Part shown: positions 8,980 to 17,604 of the stretch, piece after piece | Position numbering within the stretch: the first letter of the stretch is position 1 | Layout of the letters: every line of letters begins with the position of its first letter | Source of the DNA: Aquabacter sp965279295 | Lineage (GTDB): Bacteria; Pseudomonadota; Alphaproteobacteria; Rhizobiales; Xanthobacteraceae | DNA: 64,000 nt | Reading direction: 5' to 3' (one strand) | Assembly (NCBI GenBank): GCA_965279295.1 | Contig: CBDIHQ010000011.1 | Program-made: the position numbers and the translations under genes | The notes under the pieces: generated by a model | Seen by the model: only the letters and a program-made list of their open reading frames with translations | Told to the model about the DNA's origin: nothing | The model's database searches: none

Positions 8980-9774
8980 TCACTCCTTGCCGAGCTTCTC
9001 CAACAACGCCATGGCGGCGGCGGGCGCGCGTTCCTTGGCGCCGTTGATCATGTAGATGAAGACGTCGTGCTTGCCTGACTTGGCGGGGGCATCGCCATAG
9101 GTCGGCAGGCCGTCCGCCGCCTCGCCCTTGGCCCATTCTGTGGCGCGCTTGCGCCAGGTTCCAAGCGCCTTGGCGTCATAGCCGGTCTCAATCTCCGCTT
9201 TGGCATCCTGAAGCCGGGCATAGACGAAATCGGCTGTGAGATCGCCAATGGTGGGGTAATCGAGGCTGTCCGCGATCACCACCGCCACCTTGTGCTTGCG
9301 GGCGAGTGCGATGAACTGCGGGCAGCAGAAGCTCTCGTGCCTCACCTCGACCGCGTGGCGCAGCGCCACGCCGTCGACCTTCTCGGGCAGCAGCGCGAGA
9401 AACGCACCGAAATCTTCGGGATCGAATTTCTTCGTGCCGGCGAACTGCCAGTTGATCGGCCCGAGTTTGTCGCCAAGCTCCACCAGCCCGCTGTTGACGA
9501 ACGCCTGGATACTTTCGCCGGCTTCGGCAAGGACTCGCCGATTGGTGACGTAGCGCACCGCCTTCAGCGCGAACACGAAGCCATCTGGCACTTGGTCGGC
9601 CCAGCTTTTGAACGTTTTGGGGGTCTGGGTCCGGTAGAAGGTGCCGTTCACCTCGATGGAGGTGACGGCGCGGCTGGCGAATTCCAGTTCGCGGGCCTTC
9701 TTTAGATCTCCGGGAAAAAAGCTCCCGCGCCAGGGCTCGTAGGTCCAGCCGCCGATGCCGACACGTATGGTCAT
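8980..9774 (-). CDS. DUF72 family protein (TIM-barrel-like)
   Basis: The ATG at 9774 gives MTIRVGIGGWTYEPWRG, the characteristic DUF72 opening, and 264 residues, a normal length. A start 33 bases further upstream lacks support. Other family features are FYRTQTPKTFKSWADQVP near residue 50, a VRHESF-like segment in the middle and YGDAPAKSGKH near the end. The function of DUF72 (YecE-like) proteins is unknown; the fold is predicted to be a TIM barrel. The gene converges on the K+ channel gene with a three-base gap. Confidence 0.88.
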   Translation of the reverse strand: MTIRVGIGGWTYEPWRGSFFPGDLKKARELEFASRAVTSIEVNGTFYRTQTPKTFKSWADQVPDGFVFALKAVRYVTNRRVLAEAGESIQAFVNSGLVELGDKLGPINWQFAGTKKFDPEDFGAFLALLPEKVDGVALRHAVEVRHESFCCPQFIALARKHKVAVVIADSLDYPTIGDLTADFVYARLQDAKAEIETGYDAKALGTWRKRATEWAKGEAADGLPTYGDAPAKSGKHDVFIYMINGAKERAPAAAMALLEKLGKE

Positions 9775-9833
9775 GTGCGTGTTCCTTACCCGTAGCCGCT
9801 GATGCAACCCAGCCGATGTCTCTTGGTTCGATC

Positions 9834-10295
9834 TTAGCCGAGCGGCAGGACGTTGGAATATTTCACCTGCTCGAGCGCGAACGAGCTTTCGATGGAGGCG
9901 ATGCCGTCCAGGCGCGTCAGCTTGGATTTGAGAAACCGCTCATAGCTCTCCAGGTCCGCCACCACGACGCGCAGGAGATAATCGCGCTGTCCGGTCATGA
10001 GGTAGCATTCCAGCACCTCGGGCCACCGGCGGATGGCAGCGGAGAAGGCGTCGAGCGCATCTTCCCGCTGGCGCTCCAGCTTGATGGAAACGAACACGCT
10101 CACCGGCAGGCCGGCGGCGCGCTGGTCCAGCACCGCGACATAGCGCGAGATCAGGCCCGATACTTCCAGCGCCCGCACCCGCCGCAGGCAGGGGGATGGC
10201 GAGAGACCGACTTTCGCCGCAAGATCGGCGACACTCATGCGCCCGTCCACCTGCAACAGGGCGAGGATCTTTCGGTCTATGGCGTCGATCTGCAT
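9834..10295 (-). CDS. Lrp/AsnC family transcriptional regulator
   Basis: A 153-residue protein with the standard layout. An AsnC-type helix-turn-helix occupies about residues 3-50 (IDRKILALLQVDGR, then LAAKVGLSPSPCLRRV). A C-terminal RAM ligand-binding domain follows with YLMTGQRDYLLRVVV. It is divergent from the E1-like dehydrogenase gene at 10435, with 139 bases between them. Lrp proteins often control the gene they diverge from in response to an amino acid. The arrangement resembles Pseudomonas mdeR-mdeB of methionine degradation, which is a possible model but not proven here. Confidence 0.9.
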   Translation of the reverse strand: MQIDAIDRKILALLQVDGRMSVADLAAKVGLSPSPCLRRVRALEVSGLISRYVAVLDQRAAGLPVSVFVSIKLERQREDALDAFSAAIRRWPEVLECYLMTGQRDYLLRVVVADLESYERFLKSKLTRLDGIASIESSFALEQVKYSNVLPLG

Positions 10296-10434
10296 GTTTC
10301 GATCTTATCTCTGCCTCTTCTCGGCATAATAGTGCGCACTTGGATTTCCGGCAGCCCGATTTCGACGGAAAACGCCTCTTTCACGCATCTATCATGGCTT
10401 CGCACGGCGATTTGCGCCGCAGGGAGCGCCGAAG

Positions 10435-12837
10435 ATGGCCGCCAAGACCATGGCCGGGACGGAAATCGAAATTCTCGCCGAACTGGAACGCAAGGTTCTG
10501 TGGCTGGCGAGCTGGACCATCCACAATGCCAACCACCTGCGTGAGAGCGCGGACGGGCTGAAGGTGGGCGGACACCAGGCATCCTCGGCCTCGCTCGCCA
10601 CCATCATGACGGCGCTGTATTTCCACACTCTGCGGCCGCAGGACCGGGTGGCGGTGAAGCCCCATGCCAGCCCGATCTTCCACGCCATCCAATATCTGCT
10701 GGGCAACCAGACCCGCGAAAAGCTGGAGGCGTTCCGTGCCTACAAGGGCGCGCAATCCTATCCCTCGCGCACCAAGGACACGGACGACGTGGATTTCTCC
10801 ACCGGCTCCGTGGGCCTGGGCGTGGCGCAGACCCTGTTCGCCAGCCTCGCACAGGATTACGTCCGCGCCCACGGCTTCTCCGACCGGCCCGAGGGGCGGA
10901 TGATCGCGCTCGTGGGCGATGCGGAGCTGGACGAAGGCAATGTCTTCGAGGCCCTGCTGGAGGGCTGGAAGCACGATCTGCGCAACACCTGGTGGATCGT
11001 CGACTACAATCGCCAGAGCCTCGACGCGGTGGTCCGCGAGGGCCTGTATGAGCGGTTCGTCGGCATCTTCGAGGCCATGGGCTGGCAGGTCGTCATCCTG
11101 AAATACGGCTCGCTCCAGCAGGCGGCCTTCACGGAAAAGGGCGGTGCCAAGCTCAAGGCCTGGATCGACGCCTGCCCGAACGTCGAATATTCCGCCCTCA
11201 CCTTCCAGGGTGGCGCGGCATGGCGCAAGCGCCTGCTGGATGACCTCGGCGACCAGGGCGACGTCACGGCGCTGATCGAACGCAGGTCGGACGACGAATT
11301 GTCGGCGCTCATGACCAACCTGGGCGGCCATGACCTGCCGACCATTATCGAGGCGTTCGACGGCATCGACCACGACAAGCCGGTCTGCTTTCTCTGCTAC
11401 ACCGTCAAGGGCATGGGCCTTCCGCTGGCCGGCCACAAGGACAACCATGCCGGCCTCATGACCGCCGCGCAGGTGGAAATCCTGCGGAGCGCCATGAACG
11501 TCCGCACCGGCCACGAATGGGAGCCGTTCGAAGGACTGAAGACGCCGTCGCGGACCCTGGCGGCGTTTCTCGACAAGGTGCCCTTCAAGGCCGAGGGCAC
11601 GCGCCGCCTCGTCTCCCCTGCCTTGCCGGTGCCGAGCATCGCCACGCCGCCGAACGCCACCCTCTCCACCCAGGCCGGCTTCGGCCTGATCCTTCAGGAT
11701 CTGGCACGCGGCGACAGCGCGCTGGCGAACCGCATCGTCACCACCTCCCCGGATGTGACCGTCTCCACCAATCTCGGCCCGTGGGTGAACCGGCGCGGCC
11801 TGTTTGCCGAGCGCGAGTTGGCGGACGTGTTCAAGCGCGAACGTATCCCCTCGACCTTCAATTGGGACTTCTCGCCCAAGGGCCAGCACATGGAACTGGG
11901 CATCGCGGAGATGAACCTGTTCCTGATGCTCTCGGCGTTCGGCCTCTCGCATTCGCTGTTCGGCGCGCGGCTGATTCCCGTGGGCACGCTGTATGACCCA
12001 TTCATCTGCCGGGGCCTCGATGCGCTGAATTATGCCTGCTACCAGGACGCCCGCTTCATTCTTGTGGCGACGCCCTCGGGCGTGACGCTGGCGCCGGAGG
12101 GCGGCGCGCACCAGTCGATCTCGACGCCGCTCATCGGCATGGCACAGGACGGCCTTGCCTCGTTCGAGCCCTGCTTCGTGGACGAGTTGGCGACCCTGAT
12201 GGGGTTCGCCTTCGACTATGTGCAACGCGAAAATGCGGAGCAGGACGACGACGCCAACTGGCTGGGAGACGACACCGGCGGCTCAGTCTATTTCCGCCTG
12301 TCCACGCGCGCCCTTGAACAGCCCAAGCGGGTCCTGACCAACCTCCAGAAGCAGCACATGGTGGACGGCGCCTATTGGCTGCGCGAACCCGGCCCCAACG
12401 CCGAGGTGGTGGTGGCGGTGCAGGGAGCGGTGACGCCGGAGGCGATCGAGGCTGTCGGCCTGATGGCGGGGGACAGGCGAGACATCGGCCTCCTGGCCGT
12501 CACCTCTGCGGATCGCCTGAGCGCCGGATGGAACGCCGCCGCCCGCGCCCGCGAGAAGGGACTTTTCCACGCCAAGAGCCATGTCGAGCGGCTGCTCGAG
12601 CCGCTCCCGCGCCATTGCGGTCTCGTCACCGTCATCGACGGCCACCCGGCAACGCTGGGATGGCTCGGCTCGGTGCACGGGCACCGGGTGCGCGCGCTCG
12701 GAGTGGAGCATTTCGGGCAGACCGGAACCATCGCGGACCTTTACCGGCATAACGGCATCGACGCGGCCGGCATCGTCTCTGCCGCCCAGTCCGTGGCTCC
12801 GGGCCGCCCGATGCGGCATCTGCGGGCGCTGGGGTGA
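10435..12837 (+). CDS. AceE-type (homodimeric) 2-oxoacid dehydrogenase E1 / transketolase-like protein
   Basis: An 800-residue thiamine-diphosphate enzyme. The cofactor motif begins GDAELDEGN at about residue 160. A GIAEMNLFLM segment marks the second, transketolase-like half, and a C-terminal transketolase domain follows. It resembles homodimeric E1 proteins such as AceE rather than the alpha/beta type. No E2 or E3 gene is adjacent, so it is not an obvious pyruvate dehydrogenase operon. With the divergent Lrp-type gene it matches the mdeR/mdeB arrangement, in which the E1-like enzyme acts on 2-oxobutyrate. The substrate is therefore inference. The alternative is a generic transketolase-family member. 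Confidence 0.8.
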   Translation: MAAKTMAGTEIEILAELERKVLWLASWTIHNANHLRESADGLKVGGHQASSASLATIMTALYFHTLRPQDRVAVKPHASPIFHAIQYLLGNQTREKLEAFRAYKGAQSYPSRTKDTDDVDFSTGSVGLGVAQTLFASLAQDYVRAHGFSDRPEGRMIALVGDAELDEGNVFEALLEGWKHDLRNTWWIVDYNRQSLDAVVREGLYERFVGIFEAMGWQVVILKYGSLQQAAFTEKGGAKLKAWIDACPNVEYSALTFQGGAAWRKRLLDDLGDQGDVTALIERRSDDELSALMTNLGGHDLPTIIEAFDGIDHDKPVCFLCYTVKGMGLPLAGHKDNHAGLMTAAQVEILRSAMNVRTGHEWEPFEGLKTPSRTLAAFLDKVPFKAEGTRRLVSPALPVPSIATPPNATLSTQAGFGLILQDLARGDSALANRIVTTSPDVTVSTNLGPWVNRRGLFAERELADVFKRERIPSTFNWDFSPKGQHMELGIAEMNLFLMLSAFGLSHSLFGARLIPVGTLYDPFICRGLDALNYACYQDARFILVATPSGVTLAPEGGAHQSISTPLIGMAQDGLASFEPCFVDELATLMGFAFDYVQRENAEQDDDANWLGDDTGGSVYFRLSTRALEQPKRVLTNLQKQHMVDGAYWLREPGPNAEVVVAVQGAVTPEAIEAVGLMAGDRRDIGLLAVTSADRLSAGWNAAARAREKGLFHAKSHVERLLEPLPRHCGLVTVIDGHPATLGWLGSVHGHRVRALGVEHFGQTGTIADLYRHNGIDAAGIVSAAQSVAPGRPMRHLRALG

Positions 12838-12928
12838 GCACGTTCCCTCCCCCGCTTGCGAGAGTTCTGCGAAAGAGATCTCACAAACTTCCGCGGTTCG
12901 TTAGATGCAGAGGCCGGGCTGTTTTTAC

Positions 12929-13124
12929 CTCGCCCCGAGGGGGAGAGGTCGGCTGCGAAGCAGCCGGGTGAGGGGGCTCCGACATTTCAAAACTGGAGAG
13001 GGTTGCCCCCTCACCCCAACCCTCTCCCCGTCGGGGAGAGGGGGCATAGCGCAGTCACTCAAGAGATACCACCGACTCCGTGCCGGCTCCTTTCGCAGAG
13101 GTCCCGCTTGCGGGAGAGGGAGCA
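12929..13124. repeat. Intergenic G+C-rich palindromic repeat elements
   Basis: The stretch between the E1-like gene and the amidohydrolase contains CCCCGAGGGGGAGAGG and later CCTCTCCCC...GGGGAGAGG. There are also CCCTCACCC/GGGTGAGGG arms, and a short CCCGCTTGCGGGAGAGGGAG copy at its right end. These form strong hairpins typical of interspersed repeats in Hyphomicrobiales. The same CCGCTTGCGG / CCGCAAGCGG core recurs at 18920-19053 and 23734-23854. No gene is seen here. The hairpins may also act as a transcription barrier between the two convergent genes. Confidence 0.6.
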
Positions 13125-13135
13125 AACAGAGGCGC

Positions 13136-14950
13136 TCACACTGTTCCGTGCGTGGCCTTGCCGTTCATCAGCGTCAGGTCGATCTTGGTGTGGGCGATGT
13201 CGTGAACATCCCCCTCGAAGATGTTCTTCTCCAGCACCACGAGGTCGGCGAACTTACCGATTTCGAGCGAGCCGATCTTGTTTTCCATGCGGATCTGATG
13301 CGCCCCGCCCATGGTATTGGCGTGCACCGCTTGGGCGAGCGTCAGGCGCTCCTCGGCGGGTGCCAACACCGGGTTGGTGGCCTTGCCGATAAGCTGGCGG
13401 GTCACCGCGATCTGGATGGAATCCAGCGGCTTGTAGGTGGAGAAATAGCCCGCCGCCGGCCAGTCCGTGCCGAAGGACACGCGCCCGGCGCTCTCAAGGG
13501 TTGAGCGCACGCGGTACAGATTCTTCTGCCGCTCGCCGTAACGATCCCTAAGGATTTCGGAGGTGTCCGGATCGGCGGAGAACCAGTTGGCCGAGAATTG
13601 CGAATTTACGCCCAGCTTGGCGAAGCGCGGGATGTCCTGGTCTGTCACATAGACCAGATGCGCGATGGTGTGCCGGCGGTCACGAGCGGGGTTTGCTGCA
13701 ATCGCCTTCTCGATGGCGTTGAGCGCCGCACGCGCGGTGCCGTCACCGCAAGCGTGGATATGCACATCGAAACCGGCAGCATCCACCATGCTCACGAGCT
13801 TGGTCCACTGCTCCTCCGAGAAGGGCGAGGCGCCGAAGAAGCCCGGCTTGTCGGAATAAGCCTCCACGAGCCATGCGGTGTAACCCTCCTGGGTGCCGTC
13901 GCCGATGATCTTCACCATCGAGATCTCAACCAGTTCGGATGAAACCTGCTTTCTGAGAGCTTGAAGCTCCTGGACGACATCCTCAAATGGCGGCGACTTC
14001 ACCAGATACGAGCCGACGACCCGGAACGGGAGAACGCCCTGCTTGTCGAGGGCGGTGTAGAAACCGAGGATGTCCGCCTGGCTACCGCCGACCGGGGGCA
14101 CGCCGGCATCGAAGATCGAGGTGATGCCGGCGGCGGAGGCCTTGGGCAGCCAGCCCTCCATCAGCTTGCTCATGGCCGCGGGCGAAATCGGCTCGACCGC
14201 ATTGACCAGGGCGAGCACCGCATTCACTTCCAGCACATAGCCGTTGGGAAAGCCCTTCTCGTCGCGCACGTAATAGCTGAAGCGCGGGATCGGGTCCGGC
14301 GTGTCCTTGTCGACCTTCGCCAGTTCCAGCGCCTTGCTGTTTGCCCACAGGCTGTGGCCGTCGATGGAGAAGAAGAAGGCCGGGCGGTCGGGAATGATCT
14401 TGTCCAGATAATGCCGCGAAGGCCCCTCCGGCGGAAACATGTCCACGCGCCAGCCGAAGCCGCGAATATTGCCGGTGGGATGCTCCTTCGCATGACGCGC
14501 GATGACTGCCAGCGCCTCATCCAAGGTCGGCACCTGAAGATCGATGCCGGACGTGAGGAAGGCGCCAAGGAAGGGGTGGATGTGCCCTTCCACGAAGCCC
14601 GGCATCACCAGCCGGCCGTTCAGCTCCACCACTTTGGTGCTGGAGCCCTTGAGCTTGTCGATGTCGGCATTGGTGCCCACGGCCGCGATTGTATTACCGC
14701 TGACCGCCAATGCCTCGGCCCATGGCTGCGCTGGGTTCTGGGTGTAGACCTTCCCGCCCCGCAGAATGATGTCCGCACCCGGCACGCTCTGCGCCAACGC
14801 GGAGATGGGCGCGGTGGAAGCGGCTGCTGTGCAGGCGATGGTGCCGCCCACGAAACTGCGGCGGCTCATCCTGAAAGGCTGGGGCACGGCGGCGGGGGCA
14901 CCCACCGCGAAGCCGCCCAGAGCTTCATTCAGGCTGCAATTGATACACAT
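13136..14950 (-). CDS. Tat-exported YtcJ-like amidohydrolase
   Basis: With the ATG at 14950 (GGGAG ribosome-binding site eight bases upstream) the protein has 604 residues. A twin-arginine motif RRSFVGG lies at about residues 29-35, followed by a hydrophobic stretch and an ALAQ cleavage site. The mature part opens with an amidohydrolase beta-sandwich (ADIILRGGKVYTQNP). It has GFVEGHIHP for the first two metal-binding histidines, HIHACGD, and SFGTDWPA near the end, all typical of amidohydrolase family 3 (YtcJ). The substrate is unknown. Oddly, about 28 residues including a Cys-x2-Cys pair (MCINC) precede the twin arginines. It diverges from the nitrate genes. Confidence 0.82.
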   Translation of the reverse strand: MCINCSLNEALGGFAVGAPAAVPQPFRMSRRSFVGGTIACTAAASTAPISALAQSVPGADIILRGGKVYTQNPAQPWAEALAVSGNTIAAVGTNADIDKLKGSSTKVVELNGRLVMPGFVEGHIHPFLGAFLTSGIDLQVPTLDEALAVIARHAKEHPTGNIRGFGWRVDMFPPEGPSRHYLDKIIPDRPAFFFSIDGHSLWANSKALELAKVDKDTPDPIPRFSYYVRDEKGFPNGYVLEVNAVLALVNAVEPISPAAMSKLMEGWLPKASAAGITSIFDAGVPPVGGSQADILGFYTALDKQGVLPFRVVGSYLVKSPPFEDVVQELQALRKQVSSELVEISMVKIIGDGTQEGYTAWLVEAYSDKPGFFGASPFSEEQWTKLVSMVDAAGFDVHIHACGDGTARAALNAIEKAIAANPARDRRHTIAHLVYVTDQDIPRFAKLGVNSQFSANWFSADPDTSEILRDRYGERQKNLYRVRSTLESAGRVSFGTDWPAAGYFSTYKPLDSIQIAVTRQLIGKATNPVLAPAEERLTLAQAVHANTMGGAHQIRMENKIGSLEIGKFADLVVLEKNIFEGDVHDIAHTKIDLTLMNGKATHGTV

Positions 14951-15100
14951 GGTCTGCTCCCGCAAGCGGCTTCCAAGGCCGGCGGCATGGTGGACGGGCG
15001 GCGGTGGCGCTGCAAGACCGCGCGTGTCGCACACCGGCTGGCGTGCCCCATCTTCCGCCACCTGCCGACTTTTTGCGCATGCGAAGGGCGCTTATTGCAT

Positions 15101-15119
15101 CTGCTTAATCCCTAAGCAG
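15101..15119. promoter_or_regulatory. Enhancer-like palindrome upstream of the nitrate locus (candidate NtrC site)
   Basis: CTGCTTA-ATCCC-TAAGCAG is a perfect 7+5+7 inverted repeat. It is centred about 60 bases upstream of the -24 element of the sigma-54-like promoter, a normal distance for an NtrC-type enhancer. The half-sites share TGC..A/T..GCA with NtrC boxes but are not the exact consensus, so the identity of the binding protein is inferred. Confidence 0.45.
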
Positions 15120-15166
15120 GGAAGTATCTCATAATGATTCCAAAGCATTGATGGGCGAGCCACCAC

Positions 15167-15183
15167 TTGGCACGCCTCTTGAA
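15167..15183 (+). promoter_or_regulatory. Sigma-54-like promoter of the nitrate-assimilation operon
   Basis: TTGGCACG-CCTC-TTGAA matches the -24/-12 consensus TGGCACG-N4-TTGC except for the last base (A for C). The GG at 15169-15170 and the -12 dinucleotide at 15181-15182 are separated by the required 10 bases. Transcription would start near 15193, so the hairpin leader would be transcribed. Nitrogen-regulated sigma-54 control is well known for nitrate assimilation in this group. Confidence 0.6.
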
Positions 15184-15227
15184 TATAGAGGGCCAAGCGC
15201 GGTCGACGAGGATCGTGCCAACCAATC

Positions 15228-15260
15228 GTCCCAAAGACGGGACCCGCAGCAGAGCCGCTG
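15228..15260 (+). promoter_or_regulatory. Two tandem ANTAR-target hairpins in the nitrate operon leader
   Basis: Hairpin 1 (15228-15243) has a GTCCC/GGGAC stem and the six-base loop AAAGAC. Hairpin 2 (15247-15260) has a CAGC/GCTG stem and the loop AGAGCC. Both loops have A at position 1 and G at position 4, and the stems are three bases apart. That is the two-hexaloop motif bound by ANTAR antiterminators such as NasR and NasT. With the terminator that follows, this predicts nitrate-responsive antitermination, probably by a NasST pair encoded outside the window. Confidence 0.75.
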
Positions 15261-15273
15261 ACACCCGATGGCC

Positions 15274-15311
15274 AAGGAGCCGTCGTGGAGTCTGCGGCTT
15301 TTTTCGTTTTC
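15274..15311 (+). terminator. Leader terminator (attenuator) upstream of nrtA
   Basis: AGCCG at 15278-15282 pairs with CGGCT at 15295-15299 and is followed by a T-rich run to about 15311. The outer AAGG/TTTT bases can extend the stem. It lies 14 bases after the second ANTAR-type hairpin and 36 bases before the nrtA start. That is where a conditional terminator must sit for antitermination control. Confidence 0.72.
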
Positions 15312-15346
15312 GGGCCCGTCGCCAATGGCGACCACAGGGGAACTCA

Positions 15347-16681
15347 ATGACCGACGCTTCCGATACCAAGCCGGCCCCAACCGCGTCCCTCTCGCGCCGC
15401 TCTCTGCTGAAGGGCGGTGTTGCGGCGCTCGGCACCGCAGCCCTGTTCGATGGGATACGCATGGCCTTCCCCGGCGGCGTTCCCTCCGCCTATGCGGCGG
15501 CACCGGAAACCACCAAGGCCATCCTCGGCTATATCGCCTTGATGGATGCCTCGCCCCTGGTGATCGCCAAGGAAAAGGGCCTGTTCGCAAAGTATGGCGT
15601 GCCTGACGTTGAGGTGGTGAAGCAGGCCTCCTGGGGCGCGACGCGCGACAATCTCGTGCTCGGCGGCGCGGCCAACGGCATCGACGGCGCGCACATTCTC
15701 TCACCCATGCCCTACCTCATCTCGAGCGGGAAGGTCACGCAGAACAATACGCCGACCCCCATGTACATCCTGGCGCGCCTCAACCTCGACGCGCAGGCGA
15801 TCTCGGTTTCCAACGAATACAAGGATTTGAAGGTCACGGCTGACGCCTCGGCCCTGAAGGCCGCATTCGCCAAGAAAAAGGCCGAAGGCAAGGAGGTGAA
15901 GGTCGCGATGACGTTCCCGGGCGGCACACATGACCTGTGGCTCCGCTACTGGCTCGCCTCCGCCGGGATCGACCCCGACAAGGACGTCTCCACCATCGTC
16001 GTGCCGCCGCCCCAGATGGTGGCGAACATGAAGGTGGGCAACATGGATGCCTTCTGCGTCGGCGAGCCGTGGAACGAACAACTCGTCAACCAGGGCATCG
16101 GCTTCACCGCCTGCACCACCGGCGAGATTTGGAAGGAGCATCCGGAGAAGGCGCTCGGCATGCGCGCCGACTTCGTCGACAAGAACCCCAACACCACCAA
16201 GGCCATCCTGATGGCCGTGCTGGAAGCCCAGCAATGGTGCGACAAGATGGAGAACAAGCAGGAGCTGGCCGAGATCGTCGGCAAGCGCCAGTGGTTCAAT
16301 GTCCCCGTCGCCGACATCATCGGCCGCCTCAAGGGCGACATCAATTACGGCAACGGCCGGGTGGTGAAGAACTCCGACCAGTACATGAAGTTCTGGAAGG
16401 ATCACGCCTCCTACCCATTCCAGAGCCACGACACTTGGTTCATCACCGAGGACATCCGCTGGGGCAAGTACGAGCCCTCCACGGACATCAAGGCGCTGGT
16501 CTCAAAGGTCAACCGCGAAGACCTGTGGCGCGAGGCGGCAAAGTCCCTCTCAGTCGCGGCCACCGACATTCCCGCCTCCACATCACGCGGCAAGGAGACG
16601 TTCTTCGACGGCAAGGTGTTCGATCCCTCTGATCCCACCGCCTATCTGAAGAGCCTCACCATCAAGCGCGTCGAAGTCTGA
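15347..16681 (+). CDS. nrtA: Nitrate ABC transporter substrate-binding protein
   Basis: The start at 15347 (AGGGGA ribosome-binding site) gives 444 residues beginning with a twin-arginine signal, SLSRRSLLKGG, Arg17-Arg18. The mature protein resembles the NrtA/CmpA/SsuA-like periplasmic binding family, with TFPGGTHDLWLRYWLASAGIDP about 190 residues in and a GEPWNEQ segment. These proteins bind nitrate or nitrite in the periplasm and deliver it to an ABC permease. It is the first gene of the operon behind the attenuator leader. Bicarbonate (CmpA) is the alternative ligand; the following nitrate and nitrite reductases make nitrate far more likely. Confidence 0.9.
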   Translation: MTDASDTKPAPTASLSRRSLLKGGVAALGTAALFDGIRMAFPGGVPSAYAAAPETTKAILGYIALMDASPLVIAKEKGLFAKYGVPDVEVVKQASWGATRDNLVLGGAANGIDGAHILSPMPYLISSGKVTQNNTPTPMYILARLNLDAQAISVSNEYKDLKVTADASALKAAFAKKKAEGKEVKVAMTFPGGTHDLWLRYWLASAGIDPDKDVSTIVVPPPQMVANMKVGNMDAFCVGEPWNEQLVNQGIGFTACTTGEIWKEHPEKALGMRADFVDKNPNTTKAILMAVLEAQQWCDKMENKQELAEIVGKRQWFNVPVADIIGRLKGDINYGNGRVVKNSDQYMKFWKDHASYPFQSHDTWFITEDIRWGKYEPSTDIKALVSKVNREDLWREAAKSLSVAATDIPASTSRGKETFFDGKVFDPSDPTAYLKSLTIKRVEV

Positions 16682-16706
16682 TTTCCCAAGCACGGGAGCA
16701 CCATGC

Positions 16707-17594
16707 ATGTCCGTCACAGCCTTAAAAGACACCCCACCGGCGCAACGGCGCACCGCCGAGGTGGTCCGCCTCGCCCCGGCGCGGCCGCCGGCCACCGCAC
16801 GCCTCAAATCGGTTGCGCTGTGGTTTGCCGCCAACGTCATCCCGCCGCTGGTGATGACGATTGTGCTCCTCGTGCTCTGGGAACTTCTCTGTTCCGGCCC
16901 GAAGGCGACACTGCCGCCGCCGAGCCGGATCTGGATCGACTCGAAGGACCTGATCCTCGACCCGTTCTTCGTGGCGGGGCCTCAGGATATCGGCCTCGGC
17001 CTGCGGGTGCTGGTGTCACTCCAGCGCGTGGTGGTGGGCTTCGGCCTCGCCGCAGTGGTCGGCGTTCTCCTGGGCGCCATCGTCGGGCAATCGGTCTGGG
17101 CGATGCGTGGCCTCGATCCGCTGTTCCAGATGCTGCGCACCGTGCCCCCGCTCGCCTGGCTGCCGCTGGCGCTCGCCGCGTTCCGCGACAGCTACCCCTC
17201 CGCGATCTTCGTGATCTTCATCACGGCGATCTGGCCGATCATCATCAACACCGCGGTCGGCATCCGGAACATCCCGCAGGATTACCGGAACGTAGCTCTG
17301 GTGCTGCGGCTCAACCCCATTGAGTTCTTCTGGAAGATCATGCTGCCCTCGGCGGCACCCTACATCTTCACCGGCCTGCGCATCGGCGTCGGCCTGTCCT
17401 GGCTGGCCATCGTCGCGGCGGAAATGCTCACCGGCGGGGTCGGCATCGGCTTCTTCATCTGGGACGCGTGGAACTCCTCACGCCTGCCCGACATCATCGT
17501 TGCCCTGGTCTACATCGGCGTCGTGGGCTTCGTCCTCGACCGCCTCGTGGCTGGTGTCTCAGCCATCGTCACGCGCGGCACATCGGCCAATTGA
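16707..17594 (+). CDS. nrtB: Nitrate ABC transporter permease
   Basis: A 295-residue BPD_transp_1-type inner-membrane permease with about six hydrophobic segments. The cytoplasmic coupling loop (RNVALVLRLNPIEFFWKIMLP region) contacts the ATPase. GGGAG precedes the ATG at 16707. It is co-directional with nrtA (25 bases upstream) and the ATPase gene (10 bases downstream), and is expected to form the homodimeric channel for nitrate. The length is typical for NrtB, which is a little longer than SsuC-type permeases because of its N-terminal tail. Confidence 0.9.
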   Translation: MSVTALKDTPPAQRRTAEVVRLAPARPPATARLKSVALWFAANVIPPLVMTIVLLVLWELLCSGPKATLPPPSRIWIDSKDLILDPFFVAGPQDIGLGLRVLVSLQRVVVGFGLAAVVGVLLGAIVGQSVWAMRGLDPLFQMLRTVPPLAWLPLALAAFRDSYPSAIFVIFITAIWPIIINTAVGIRNIPQDYRNVALVLRLNPIEFFWKIMLPSAAPYIFTGLRIGVGLSWLAIVAAEMLTGGVGIGFFIWDAWNSSRLPDIIVALVYIGVVGFVLDRLVAGVSAIVTRGTSAN

Positions 17595-17604
17595 GGAGGC
17601 TCCC

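Noticed and set aside
13961..15115. 384-codon plus-strand frame opposite the amidohydrolase
   Set aside because: Antisense shadow; the minus strand has the metal-binding motifs and a Tat signal.
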